Source: Pseudoalteromonas sp. P1-9
GTDB lineage: Bacteria > Pseudomonadota > Gammaproteobacteria > Enterobacterales > Alteromonadaceae
Direction of reading: 5' to 3'
Assembly: GCF_001399975.1 (NCBI RefSeq)
Contig: NZ_LKBD01000003.1
Span: 1-64,000, forward strand
DNA: 64,000 nt
Shown here piece after piece: positions 17,434-25,537 of this stretch. Every line of letters begins with the position of its first letter. Within the stretch, counting starts at the first letter, position 1. The notes beneath the pieces are model-generated. The model searched no databases, was not told the DNA's origin, and worked only from the letters and a program-made list of their open reading frames with translations. The position numbers and the translations under genes are program-made.

Positions 17434-17481
17434 TTACGGATGGTGAAAAAAGAAGCTAAAGTTAAAGATTAATTTGTTCAT
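17434..17481 (-). CDS. pheL: Phe operon leader peptide PheL
   Basis: A 15-codon frame reads MNKLIFNFSFFFHHP and stops at TAA. Five of 15 residues are Phe, including three in a row, comparable to the enterobacterial PheL ([15 protein letters not shown]). A GGGG just before the ATG may serve as a weak ribosome binding site, although the spacing is very short. The frame is directly followed by a GGGAGG segment and the attenuator. A ribosome stalled at the Phe codons when Phe-tRNA is scarce would leave GGGAGG free to pair with CCTCCC and block the terminator; a ribosome finishing at the stop would cover it. Role inferred from layout. Confidence 0.88.
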   Translation of the reverse strand: MNKLIFNFSFFFHHP

Positions 17482-17673
17482 AACCCCGAATTTAGAAATA
17501 AGTGCTGTTAAAGTCAACAGTAAATTGAGAGTAACTTATGACAAAACAGATTTTTTCATTATTTATTATGGCTTTTTTGCAATAAACCGAAAAAAAGGTG
17601 TAGAAATTAGTGAGATTCTTTTATAGTTCCAAGCACCACAATCAACGAGTTGCAGCAGAAGTAAGGTTACATT

Positions 17674-20600
17674 GTGAACTCTAAACATTTGGATGCGAGT
17701 TTTGGCATTAACGCACTTAGTACCAAGTTATCCATATTAATATCAGCCATTTGTTTAATAGCTGGATTATCTGCTGCGTACTTGATGGTTAAATCTGAGC
17801 GCAAACAACTGCTTTTTGAAGAGTTTGGTGTGCTAACAGAGTTATCGAAGCCGTTTGTTAGCCGTTTTGAAAACCTACTTAATGAGAAAAAACGCATCGC
17901 AATTGATGCCAATACCATAGTTACAGAAGCCCTTTATTCCGAAAGCGCCCTCGCTGAAAAAATTGTTCCTAGTAAGTTGGTTTTTGGTAAAGACGGTAGT
18001 ATTCGCAGCTCTTCAAGTACTAACGTAGCAGGAGTTCGTTCTGCAGCTTTTCTTCCCCAGCAAAGTTATAGTCACGAATATAAACGTATTTTTTCTCAAA
18101 CAGAAAAAGTATGGTCGCAAATTGCACCAATTTTAACCGACGAAACCTTTTTTAACTTCTATTTTATTAGCCAAGACCGTTTTATTCGCATATCGCCACC
18201 AAACTGGGCGTTAAATGTGCCGGCAAGCCATGACTTTAGGCAAGATGTTTTTTACGAAATTGGTACTCCTGAATTTAACCCTAACTTAGAAGCAACCTGG
18301 ACCCCTATCTATTATGATGATATCTGGGAGCGTTGGGTTATTAGCCTTATTGTACCGCTACATTACGGCGGAGAATTTAAAGGCGTTACTGGCAGTGATA
18401 TTGAGTTGCCAAAGCTGCAGGCGATGTTCCCTGACAAAGTGGGTGATGCCAAGCTGTTTGTGTTAAACGGCAAAGGACAAATTATTCAGTTTGAAGGTAA
18501 AACAGATATTATCAATCGCCTCAGCGGCAGTATGAACGATTCGTTGGATACTAAAAACCAGTTACCAGATGAATTGCGTAATCAAGTTGAGCAACTATTA
18601 ACAAGTCAGCGTCATGAGTTGCAGGGTGAATTTGCCATTGACGACAGCAAGCATATTTTTAGCATCAAAAAGTTTAGTGATTTTGATTGGTATATTGGTG
18701 TTTATAAAACCCATTCTGAAGCACTTTCGGCGATTGATGAAATAGAAGTAAAGTTTTTTGGCTTGTTTATTTTATATGCCGTGCTGGTCGTATTGTTGCT
18801 GCATCAAACGCTTTCTCATTTAGTAATTAAACGTATTAAAGCATTGGTTGCAAGCTCGCGAGAAGTTGCAAGAGGGCAATTTACTACAGCGCAAAACCTA
18901 ACGGTTAACAAAGACGAAATCGGCTTGCTCAATTTTGAGTTTGGCGCAATGGCAGGCAAGCTCGAAAAGACCATGCGTGATTTACGCCAAGAGCTAGATG
19001 AAAAAGAGCAAGCAGAGCAGCGCGCAAGAAGGTTATCAAAAGCCGTTGAATTCTCTGGTTCAGCTATCGTAATTACCGATGAAAATCTCAATATTGAATA
19101 CGTGAACCCTAAATTGCTTGAAATGACAGGGTTTGAGAAAAGTCATTTTATTGGGCAACCATTACTTGTTTTAATGGAACCCGATATGATGATTTTGGTT
19201 GAGGATATCGTTCAGGACTTACTTTCGCGCCATCACTGGAAAGGTGACACGTTACTGCATAACAATGACAAACGTGCACTTTGGGTGTCGTTATCTGTTT
19301 CACCAATTCGCGATGATAACCACAAAGTGTATAGCTATGTTGCCTCTGCGCAAGACATTTCCTTTGTAAAAGAAAGTCAGCGCAAAATGGAACAATTGGC
19401 GTATTACGACACACTAACAGGGCTTGCTAACCGTGCGTTATTTAGAATGCAGCTTAAAAAGTCTTTAGCCTTAGCATCGCGCGGTCATTACTCATTTGCT
19501 CTGTTCTATTTTGATTTAGATGAATTTAAACGTATCAATGATACATTAGGTCATGATGCGGGTGACCAACTGCTGTTGGAAGTAGCACAACGCCTACAAA
19601 AGCGTCTTCGAGCAGAAGATACCATTGCCCGTCTTGGTGGTGATGAGTTTGCCGTGTTGCTCAGTGGTATTGATGACCGCGAGAAAGCCACAGATGTGGC
19701 GCTCACCATCCAAAATACCTTAAGTCAGCCAATTCGCTTAGGCAGCAACGAGGTGATTGTTAGTGCCAGTATCGGTATTACAATGGCATCGGATCAAAGC
19801 CCTGAAGAAGATGTGTTACTGAAACACGCCGATCTTGCAATGTATGAAGCAAAAGCGTTAGGTAAAAACACTTATTACTTCTATAACGACACCCTTGATG
19901 CAGCGGCAAAAGAGCGATTATTTATTGAAAATGAACTGCGCATTGCGATTAAAGAACAGCAGTTCGAGCTTTATTATCAGCCGCAAATTGATATTACCAA
20001 CGAGAAGATAGTCGGTTTTGAAGCACTGATCCGCTGGCACCATCCTACACTTGGGCATATTGCGCCAGATAAGTTTATTCCAATTGCTGAAACAACAGGG
20101 TTAATTGTTGAATTAGGTGAGTGGGTATTGTGGGAATCGTGTGCATTTGCTCAGCGTATGGCGCTTAAAGATCATGAGAGCAGCATCTCTATTAATTTAT
20201 CAGCACGCCAATTTAAAGATACGAGTCTAATTCCTTTACTAGAAAAGGTGATTAAGAAAACGGGTATCGTACCTGAGCGCGTGCACCTAGAGTTAACTGA
20301 GAGTATGCTAATGGGCGATGTTGAAGGCTCTATTAAGCAAATGCATCAATTAAAATCGCTTGGGCTATCGCTGTCGATAGATGACTTTGGTACGGGATAC
20401 TCGTCACTCAGTTATTTAAAACGCTTCCCATTGGATATCTTAAAAATTGACCGCTCATTTATTAAAGATATTCCAGAAGATAGTAATGATATGGAGATCA
20501 CCGCAGCAATTATCGCGATGGCGCAAAAGCTTAATTTAGAGCTGGTTGCTGAAGGCGTTGAAAGCGATGAACAAATTGAGTTTTTAAAGCTGAATAAGTG

Positions 20601-20691
20601 TGATGTAGTACAAGGTTATTATTACAGTAAGCCAGTACCAGAACATGAGATTTCGTTGATGATAGATAAAACGAAAGGTATACACTTTTAG
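17674..20691 (+). CDS. Membrane sensor diguanylate cyclase/phosphodiesterase (Cache-HAMP-PAS-GGDEF-EAL)
   Basis: A 1005-residue inner-membrane protein. It has a transmembrane helix at about 18-40, a large periplasmic Cache-like sensing region (about 45-350), a second helix at about 360-380, HAMP (about 385-435), PAS (about 457-560), GGDEF (about 578-730) and EAL (about 750-1000). The cyclase signature GGDEF is intact, and an RxxD product-inhibition site (RAED) sits five residues upstream. The phosphodiesterase part has intact EAL (in 'GFEALIRWH') and 'DDFGTGYSS'. Both c-di-GMP synthesis and breakdown are therefore possible; which dominates cannot be read from sequence. The start is GTG at 17674 with GTAAGG upstream. 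It stands alone, divergent from pheA. Confidence 0.93.
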   Translation: MNSKHLDASFGINALSTKLSILISAICLIAGLSAAYLMVKSERKQLLFEEFGVLTELSKPFVSRFENLLNEKKRIAIDANTIVTEALYSESALAEKIVPSKLVFGKDGSIRSSSSTNVAGVRSAAFLPQQSYSHEYKRIFSQTEKVWSQIAPILTDETFFNFYFISQDRFIRISPPNWALNVPASHDFRQDVFYEIGTPEFNPNLEATWTPIYYDDIWERWVISLIVPLHYGGEFKGVTGSDIELPKLQAMFPDKVGDAKLFVLNGKGQIIQFEGKTDIINRLSGSMNDSLDTKNQLPDELRNQVEQLLTSQRHELQGEFAIDDSKHIFSIKKFSDFDWYIGVYKTHSEALSAIDEIEVKFFGLFILYAVLVVLLLHQTLSHLVIKRIKALVASSREVARGQFTTAQNLTVNKDEIGLLNFEFGAMAGKLEKTMRDLRQELDEKEQAEQRARRLSKAVEFSGSAIVITDENLNIEYVNPKLLEMTGFEKSHFIGQPLLVLMEPDMMILVEDIVQDLLSRHHWKGDTLLHNNDKRALWVSLSVSPIRDDNHKVYSYVASAQDISFVKESQRKMEQLAYYDTLTGLANRALFRMQLKKSLALASRGHYSFALFYFDLDEFKRINDTLGHDAGDQLLLEVAQRLQKRLRAEDTIARLGGDEFAVLLSGIDDREKATDVALTIQNTLSQPIRLGSNEVIVSASIGITMASDQSPEEDVLLKHADLAMYEAKALGKNTYYFYNDTLDAAAKERLFIENELRIAIKEQQFELYYQPQIDITNEKIVGFEALIRWHHPTLGHIAPDKFIPIAETTGLIVELGEWVLWESCAFAQRMALKDHESSISINLSARQFKDTSLIPLLEKVIKKTGIVPERVHLELTESMLMGDVEGSIKQMHQLKSLGLSLSIDDFGTGYSSLSYLKRFPLDILKIDRSFIKDIPEDSNDMEITAAIIAMAQKLNLELVAEGVESDEQIEFLKLNKCDVVQGYYYSKPVPEHEISLMIDKTKGIHF

Positions 20692-20699
20692 TGTTTAAT

Positions 20700-20726
20700 T
20701 TGGTGATGGCTAGCTGCCATCACCAA
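20700..20726. terminator. Stem-loop between the GGDEF-EAL gene and yciH
   Basis: Perfect 11-bp arms, TTGGTGATGGC (20700-20710) and GCCATCACCAA (20716-20726), with a 5-base loop lie between two convergent genes. There is no clear T-tract on either strand, so termination is likely but may be weak or RNA-protective instead. Confidence 0.55.
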
Positions 20727-20736
20727 GCAATGCTTA

Positions 20737-21066
20737 TTATCCGCCTGCAATTTTCACCTTGAAGCCTTGCTGCTCAAGCAAACCCTTCAACTTATCGCGG
20801 TCATCGCCTTGAATTTCAATGATACCGTCTTTGACTGCACCACCTTGACCCATTTTAGACTTTAATGTTTTGGCTAGCTTTTTTAAGTCATGAGCGCTTG
20901 GATCAATTCCCACAACGAGCATCACGCCTTTGCCTTTTCGTCCTTTTGTTTGGCGTTCAATACGCACCGCACCGTCTTTAAATAATTTTACATCGAGCTC
21001 AGGTGCTTCTTTTGGCTGTTTTATTCTTCCGGTTTCTGTGGAATAGACTAAATTTGAGTCTGACAT
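20737..21066 (-). CDS. yciH: YciH, SUI1/eIF1-like translation factor
   Basis: YciH is the bacterial relative of eukaryotic eIF1 (SUI1) and influences start-site fidelity and stress-related translation. The ATG at 21066 (MSDSNLVYSTETGRI) is chosen over an ATG 13 codons upstream because it matches the family N terminus and gives 109 residues (E. coli 108). The SUI1 fold is recognisable from 'VRIERQTKGRKGKGVMLVVGID', 'LAKTLKSKMGQGGAVKDGIIEIQGD' and 'LKGLLEQQGFKVKIAGG'. It is a single-gene unit convergent with the c-di-GMP gene. Confidence 0.92.
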   Translation of the reverse strand: MSDSNLVYSTETGRIKQPKEAPELDVKLFKDGAVRIERQTKGRKGKGVMLVVGIDPSAHDLKKLAKTLKSKMGQGGAVKDGIIEIQGDDRDKLKGLLEQQGFKVKIAGG

Positions 21067-21245
21067 AATAAATCCAAGTAAATACGCATGACGCAAGTTT
21101 ATCATAATTTTGCAACCATATTATTGTTCAATTTATTTTTAGTTTTTTTAAGATAATATTTGCAAATTAGCGGGTTAAGTACTTAATTTAAATAAAGCGA
21201 ATGGCGTAAATTTAGCAGGCATTAGGACATTCCAAGGAGAATTAA

Positions 21246-21551
21246 ATGAGTTTGAATAAGGCTCTATCGCCAGATGGCAAATTATTTACGATTGAGATTA
21301 AAGGCAAGTTTGACTTTAACTTAGTACAATCATTTAGGAGCGCATATGCCGACGTTGGCGTAAGCACTCCGAAAGTTATTATCGACTTACGTGAAACCGA
21401 TTACATGGATAGTTCGGCATTGGGAATGTTATTAAATATGAAAAAATCGTTAGGCGACTCTGTGAGCAGTATTCATATTACAAATTGCAGACCTCAAATT
21501 AAGAAAATTTTACAGATCTCTCGTTTTGATAAAAAGTTCGACATCGACTGA
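21246..21551 (+). CDS. STAS-domain anti-sigma factor antagonist (CrsA/HsbA type)
   Basis: A 101-residue single STAS domain. The loop 'YMDSSALGMLL' carries the serines (Ser56/Ser57) that are phosphorylated by partner kinases in SpoIIAA/RsbV-like antagonists. AAGGAG stands directly before the ATG region and gives a strong ribosome binding site. The next gene starts three bases after its stop and encodes a receiver-PP2C-HATPase protein. The pair corresponds to HsbA/HsbR of Pseudomonas and CrsA/CrsR of Shewanella, which switch partners to control FlgM or RpoS and so motility or stress response. The target here is not shown. Confidence 0.9.
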   Translation: MSLNKALSPDGKLFTIEIKGKFDFNLVQSFRSAYADVGVSTPKVIIDLRETDYMDSSALGMLLNMKKSLGDSVSSIHITNCRPQIKKILQISRFDKKFDID

Positions 21552-21554
21552 ACC

Positions 21555-23204
21555 ATGAAAATTCTGGTTGTCGATGATCAGGAGCTAAATCGTAACTTAC
21601 TGCGTTTTATGCTAGAGCAAGAACAGCACCATGTTGCCCTTGCGTCGGACGGGGTACAAGCACTAACGGTTTTCGATGAGCTTTCTCCCGACTTGGTTTT
21701 GCTTGATGTTGTAATGCCTAAAATGGATGGCTTTGAAGTAGCGCCTTTGCTTAAAGCCAAATCTGCAGATGTGTATCTTCCCATCATTTTTATCACCGCA
21801 TTGGATGACAAAAGCAGCCTAGAAAAATGTTTGCAGGTTGGCGGTGATGACTTTTTGAATAAGCCTTTCGATAAAGTAATTCTCTCGGCAAAAATTAAAG
21901 CACATGCGCGGACACGCGAATTCAGTGTAAAAACCTACAAACAAAACCAAGAACTTGCGTATTATCAGCTGCATACTGAACGCGAACACGAGTTAGTTGA
22001 ACATATTTTCGAAAATGCGCTGGAAAAGCGTTTTTTGTTACCTGAACTTGTTGAATTTAATTTATCACCGGCATCCATGTTTAACGGTGACTTATTTTTA
22101 ATGGCACCGAGTTGTACCGGTGGCATTTATGTATTGATGGGGGACTTTACCGGCCATGGGTTAGCAGCGGCGATGGGGGCGCTGCCAGCATCAAAAATCT
22201 TTTACTCAATGACACAAAAAGGCTTACCTGTTGGCGATATTGCCGCTGAATTAAATTCAACTCTCAGTGAATTATTACCAGGCAACATGTTTTGTGCGGC
22301 AACGATTCTTGAGCTTAATAGCTCGGGACGTTCATTTTCAGCTTGGTTGGGAGGGCTTCCTGATAGTTTTCTGTTGAGTAAAGAAGGCAAGGTTAAGCAG
22401 AAACTAACATCGCGCCATATGGCATTAGGTATACTCGAAGATTACGAATTTGAACGCGATACCATTTATGTGGAAACGGAATTAGATGACAAAATTATTT
22501 TGTATACCGACGGTGTCATCGAGGCAGAAAATACCAAAGGTGAATTTTTTGGTGAAGAACGATTACTGCGTAAGGTGACTGCTTCATCGTTTACTGAATT
22601 AGGTTCCATTGTTGATTCGGTTAAGCGTTTTACGGGTAAACAAGATCAGCAAGATGATTTAAGTTTAGCGTTAGTAAAATGCAGACCATCAAATATTGAG
22701 CCCCAATTGAGCGATGAATACATGACAACGCCGTTAAACATGGCAATGACATTGGATGCAGAACGCTTAAAACAAACTGATCCAGTTGTTGATGTTGTTG
22801 AAATGATTTGTGCAATGAAAGGCTGTGCTGAGCATCGCTCTAATTTGTTTTTGCTGATCTCTGAAACATTTAATAATGCGCTAGAACACGGTGTTTTAGG
22901 GCTCGAGTCCTGTTTAAAAGATAGTGATGAAGGGTTTTGTGAATACTACGAACTCCGTGCTGAGCGATTGGCAGAACTCTCGGCAGGAGTAATTAATATC
23001 GATGTGAGCTACTTGCCAGAAGACCCGAAAATAAGGTTTACAATAACGGATTCAGGTGATGGTTTTGCAGGGAAAAATATTGCAAATAACGACGATAACT
23101 ATCATGGTCGTGGTTTGGGGCTAATTAAAGAGATTGCAGAATCAGTTTCACAAAACGATCGCGGTAACAGTATAACGGTGACGTATTCGCTATTACATGA
23201 TTAA
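21555..23204 (+). CDS. Response regulator with PP2C phosphatase and HATPase kinase domains (HsbR/CrsR type)
   Basis: A 549-residue three-part switch protein. The receiver domain (1-120) has the acceptor Asp51 ('LLDVVMP') and Asp7/Asp8. A SpoIIE/PP2C phosphatase domain (about 165-380) shows 'GDLFLMAP', 'MGDFTGHGLAAAMGA', 'LYTDGVIEA' and 'DDLSLALVKC'. A C-terminal HATPase (about 410-549) has the N-box 'SETFNNALEHG' and the G-boxes 'DSGDGFAG' and 'GRGLGLI'. Phosphatase and kinase in one chain would dephosphorylate or phosphorylate the STAS partner encoded just upstream, with the receiver setting the balance. The acidic metal-binding residues look intact. The sensor kinase that feeds it is not in the window. 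Confidence 0.92.
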   Translation: MKILVVDDQELNRNLLRFMLEQEQHHVALASDGVQALTVFDELSPDLVLLDVVMPKMDGFEVAPLLKAKSADVYLPIIFITALDDKSSLEKCLQVGGDDFLNKPFDKVILSAKIKAHARTREFSVKTYKQNQELAYYQLHTEREHELVEHIFENALEKRFLLPELVEFNLSPASMFNGDLFLMAPSCTGGIYVLMGDFTGHGLAAAMGALPASKIFYSMTQKGLPVGDIAAELNSTLSELLPGNMFCAATILELNSSGRSFSAWLGGLPDSFLLSKEGKVKQKLTSRHMALGILEDYEFERDTIYVETELDDKIILYTDGVIEAENTKGEFFGEERLLRKVTASSFTELGSIVDSVKRFTGKQDQQDDLSLALVKCRPSNIEPQLSDEYMTTPLNMAMTLDAERLKQTDPVVDVVEMICAMKGCAEHRSNLFLLISETFNNALEHGVLGLESCLKDSDEGFCEYYELRAERLAELSAGVINIDVSYLPEDPKIRFTITDSGDGFAGKNIANNDDNYHGRGLGLIKEIAESVSQNDRGNSITVTYSLLHD

Positions 23205-23521
23205 TCTGAACCCATCGTTAAAACGGCGTGTTTGTGGCTGCTTTGACTTCTTATTTTGTCATATTTATTTGTTATAGATACAAAGGTTTAGGTGACCTCA
23301 ATAAAAAGCGCCAAAGTTGCAGTACAAGTTAATACGCTCAATTGGTTGGCACATTTAAAATGTACATTTCACCTTATAATATTCCCTTTATTTGTTACGA
23401 GCCCAAAAAAGCAATTAAATGCGTTATCTAAATTTATTTATAAATTAAGTTAAGAATAGTATTGCATAGACCAATATAAGCCATGTACACTTTATTTTTT
23501 TAAAGATGTTTAGATGGCTAA
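23205..23521. other. Intergenic gap of 317 bases before the GAF gene
   Basis: AT-rich noncoding sequence. A weak promoter-like pair TTGCAT/TACACT is visible near 23463-23492. No terminator with a clear stem and T-tract and no RNA gene were seen. Confidence 0.5.
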
Positions 23522-24181
23522 ATGGCTGGTTCAATATATTTTTCAGATTACGTTTTAGATACGCAAAAAGTGGCTGATTTCCGTCAATTAATTGAAAATG
23601 AAATTACGCAAACAGAACACTTGGATATTACTTGGCAGTACCTTATTCCTGAACTGGGCGAGGGTGGAACCTGTAGCTTATTCGGTCAGTTGCAAGAAGC
23701 GCCGTTTGATCTTACGCAGTGTGTAGTTAAGAGCCAAAAAAATGTTGATGCAATGACTGCACTCGCTCGCATCGTTAAATTTGTGGAGCAGCAAAACCTA
23801 ATTGATTGGTTTGGTATTTACCAATCACGCGCGATTGATAATCAAACACAACTACTTAAATTAAGCTATTTTGGCAAACCAAGCCGCCCACTTTTTCCTG
23901 TTGATGAAGACTATGCGCGTATTAGTAATAACGCCTTTGTTGCGCTTTACGGCAAAGGGCGCGTGATTAACAACGTAGAACACTATGTTGCTAATGGTGG
24001 CGAGTACTACACCTGCGATCCAGCAGTTAAATCGGAAGTTTGTCTGCCTTATTTTTCGCAATCGGGCGAAGTACTTGGCATTATCGACGCTGAAGCGTTC
24101 AACAACGATGTATTTACGAGTGATGCACTTGCTTTATTACAAGCAGTATGTGAAATAGTACCCAATTACTTACCTGAATAA
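23522..24181 (+). CDS. GAF-domain protein related to free-methionine-(R)-sulfoxide reductase, partly degenerate
   Basis: The 219-residue cytoplasmic protein has an N-terminal region of unknown fold (about 1-70) and a GAF domain (about 75-215). The segment 'YYTCDPAVKSEVCLPYF' followed by 'GEVLGIIDAEAFNNDVFTSDALALLQAV' resembles the catalytic end of fRMsr enzymes ('ACDAASRSEIVVP...LDIDS'). The two other cysteines of the fRMsr site, expected in the strand before it, are absent ('YARISNNAFVALYGKGRV'). It may therefore be a ligand-binding GAF protein or an enzyme with a changed redox relay. ATG 23522 is chosen because its frame covers the fold. No operon partner. Confidence 0.72.
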   Translation: MAGSIYFSDYVLDTQKVADFRQLIENEITQTEHLDITWQYLIPELGEGGTCSLFGQLQEAPFDLTQCVVKSQKNVDAMTALARIVKFVEQQNLIDWFGIYQSRAIDNQTQLLKLSYFGKPSRPLFPVDEDYARISNNAFVALYGKGRVINNVEHYVANGGEYYTCDPAVKSEVCLPYFSQSGEVLGIIDAEAFNNDVFTSDALALLQAVCEIVPNYLPE

Positions 24182-24302
24182 TCTAAAGCAAAAAGTTCTA
24201 TTGATTATCGCCATGAAATTTTCTTTAGATACTTCTCCACAACAGAGAGTATGGTAAGCTAGGGCTTCATCCCATAGCAAAAATTCAATTTAAGAGATAA
24301 CT

Positions 24303-25493
24303 ATGTTTGCAAACTTAAAGCCATTACCAACGGATCCAATTTTAGGTTTGATGGCCAAATATCGCCAAGATACAAATCCAAATAAAATCGACTTAGGCGT
24401 TGGTGTTTATAAAACAGAACAGGGTGATACCCCAATTTTAAGCTGTGTAAAAAAAGCTGAAGCGTTTCGTTTAGAAAATGAAACAAGTAAATCATATATT
24501 GGCTTAGCTGGTGATTTAGGTTTTTGTGCAAAAATGGAATCTCTATTACTGGGTGAGCATAAAGCGCTTTTAGAAAACCGTGTTCGCACAGCGCAAGCGC
24601 CAGGTGGTACAGGTGCATTACGTGTTGCTGCAGAATTTATCGCAAAAGCAAATCCAAATGCGAGCGTATGGGTAACTACGCCAACATGGGCAAACCATAT
24701 TGGTTTATTCTCAGCTGCTGGTCTAACAGTTAAAGAATATCCGTATTACGATTACGAGAATAAAGGCTTATTGTTTGATGAAATGATGGCCACGTTAAAG
24801 ACAGTTCCTAAAGGCGATATCGTGTTGTTACACGCATGTTGTCATAACCCAAGCGGTATGGATTTAAACGCAGAGCAATGGCAACAAGTTGCAGATCTTG
24901 CAAAAGAAGTTGGTTTTACGCCGTTAATTGATATTGCTTATCAGGGTTTTGGTACTAGCCTTGAACAAGATGCGGCAGGCTTACGTTTATTAGCTGAAAC
25001 AGTTGATGAAATGATCATTTGTTCTTCGTGTTCTAAAAACTTTGGTCTTTATCGCGAGCGTATCGGCGCGTGCTCAATTATTTCAGAATCGAGCGCAGTT
25101 GCCGACGTTGCTAACTCAGTACTATTAAGCGTTGTACGCAGTATCTATTCAATGCCGCCAGCTCACGGTGCAGCAATTGTTGATACTATTCTTGGTAGTG
25201 ACGAGCTGACTGCCGAGTGGCATCAAGAGCTTGCTGAAATGCGTAATCGTATTAACGGTTTACGTAGCACGATTGTTGAGGCGCTTCATAGCCGTGGCGT
25301 TACACAAGACTTTTCATTTATTGAAAAGCAACATGGTATGTTCTCTTTCTTAAGTATCACGCCAGAGCAAATTGAACGCTTACAAAAAGAATATTCAATT
25401 TACATTGTTGGCTCAAGCCGTGTAAATGTAGCAGGCGTTAGCCAAGCAAACTTAGATTACTTTGCCGATGCAGTTGCAACTGTAATTAAGTAA
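24303..25493 (+). CDS. tyrB: Aromatic amino acid / aspartate aminotransferase (TyrB/AspC family)
   Basis: A PLP-dependent class I aminotransferase of 396 residues, like E. coli TyrB (397) and AspC (396). Seen motifs are 'KIDLGVGVYKTEQGDTPIL' near the N terminus, 'TPTWANH', 'HACCHNPSGMDL', 'DIAYQGFG' and the PLP-lysine motif 'SCSKNFGLYRERIG'. It probably makes tyrosine and phenylalanine from their keto acids, finishing the pathways started by tyrA and pheA in the same window, although aspartate may also be a substrate; sequence alone does not separate the two. Its original terminator downstream has been split by an insertion sequence. Confidence 0.9.
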   Translation: MFANLKPLPTDPILGLMAKYRQDTNPNKIDLGVGVYKTEQGDTPILSCVKKAEAFRLENETSKSYIGLAGDLGFCAKMESLLLGEHKALLENRVRTAQAPGGTGALRVAAEFIAKANPNASVWVTTPTWANHIGLFSAAGLTVKEYPYYDYENKGLLFDEMMATLKTVPKGDIVLLHACCHNPSGMDLNAEQWQQVADLAKEVGFTPLIDIAYQGFGTSLEQDAAGLRLLAETVDEMIICSSCSKNFGLYRERIGACSIISESSAVADVANSVLLSVVRSIYSMPPAHGAAIVDTILGSDELTAEWHQELAEMRNRINGLRSTIVEALHSRGVTQDFSFIEKQHGMFSFLSITPEQIERLQKEYSIYIVGSSRVNVAGVSQANLDYFADAVATVIK

Positions 25494-25510
25494 ATTTACG
25501 CATAAATAAA

Positions 25511-25528
25511 AAGGCCACCGAATACGGT
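25511..25528. terminator. Left half of the split tyrB/yebG terminator
   Basis: AAGGCCACCGAATACGGT (25511-25528) is the A-run, left arm and loop of a terminator whose other arm, CGGTGGC followed by six Ts, lies at 26966-26978 beyond the insertion sequence. Joining the halves restores GCCACCG-AATA-CGGTGGC-TTTTTT, a bidirectional terminator for convergent tyrB and yebG. Confidence 0.75.
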
Positions 25529-25537
25529 CAACTCCTA

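Noticed and set aside
17489..17517. TTGACT/TAAATT promoter pair for pheL on the minus strand
   Set aside because: The transcript would start at or next to the pheL ATG and leave no room for a ribosome binding site, so the true promoter must be farther upstream.
17505..17520. CTGT-N8-ACAG (LexA-like) upstream of pheL
   Set aside because: This eight-base palindromic pattern is expected about once per 65 kb by chance, its core is not AT-alternating, and pheA or c-di-GMP genes are not known SOS targets.
23346..23362. TTGGCACA as a sigma-54 -24 element before the GAF gene
   Set aside because: No TTGC-like -12 element at the required spacing, and the position is about 160 bases before the start.
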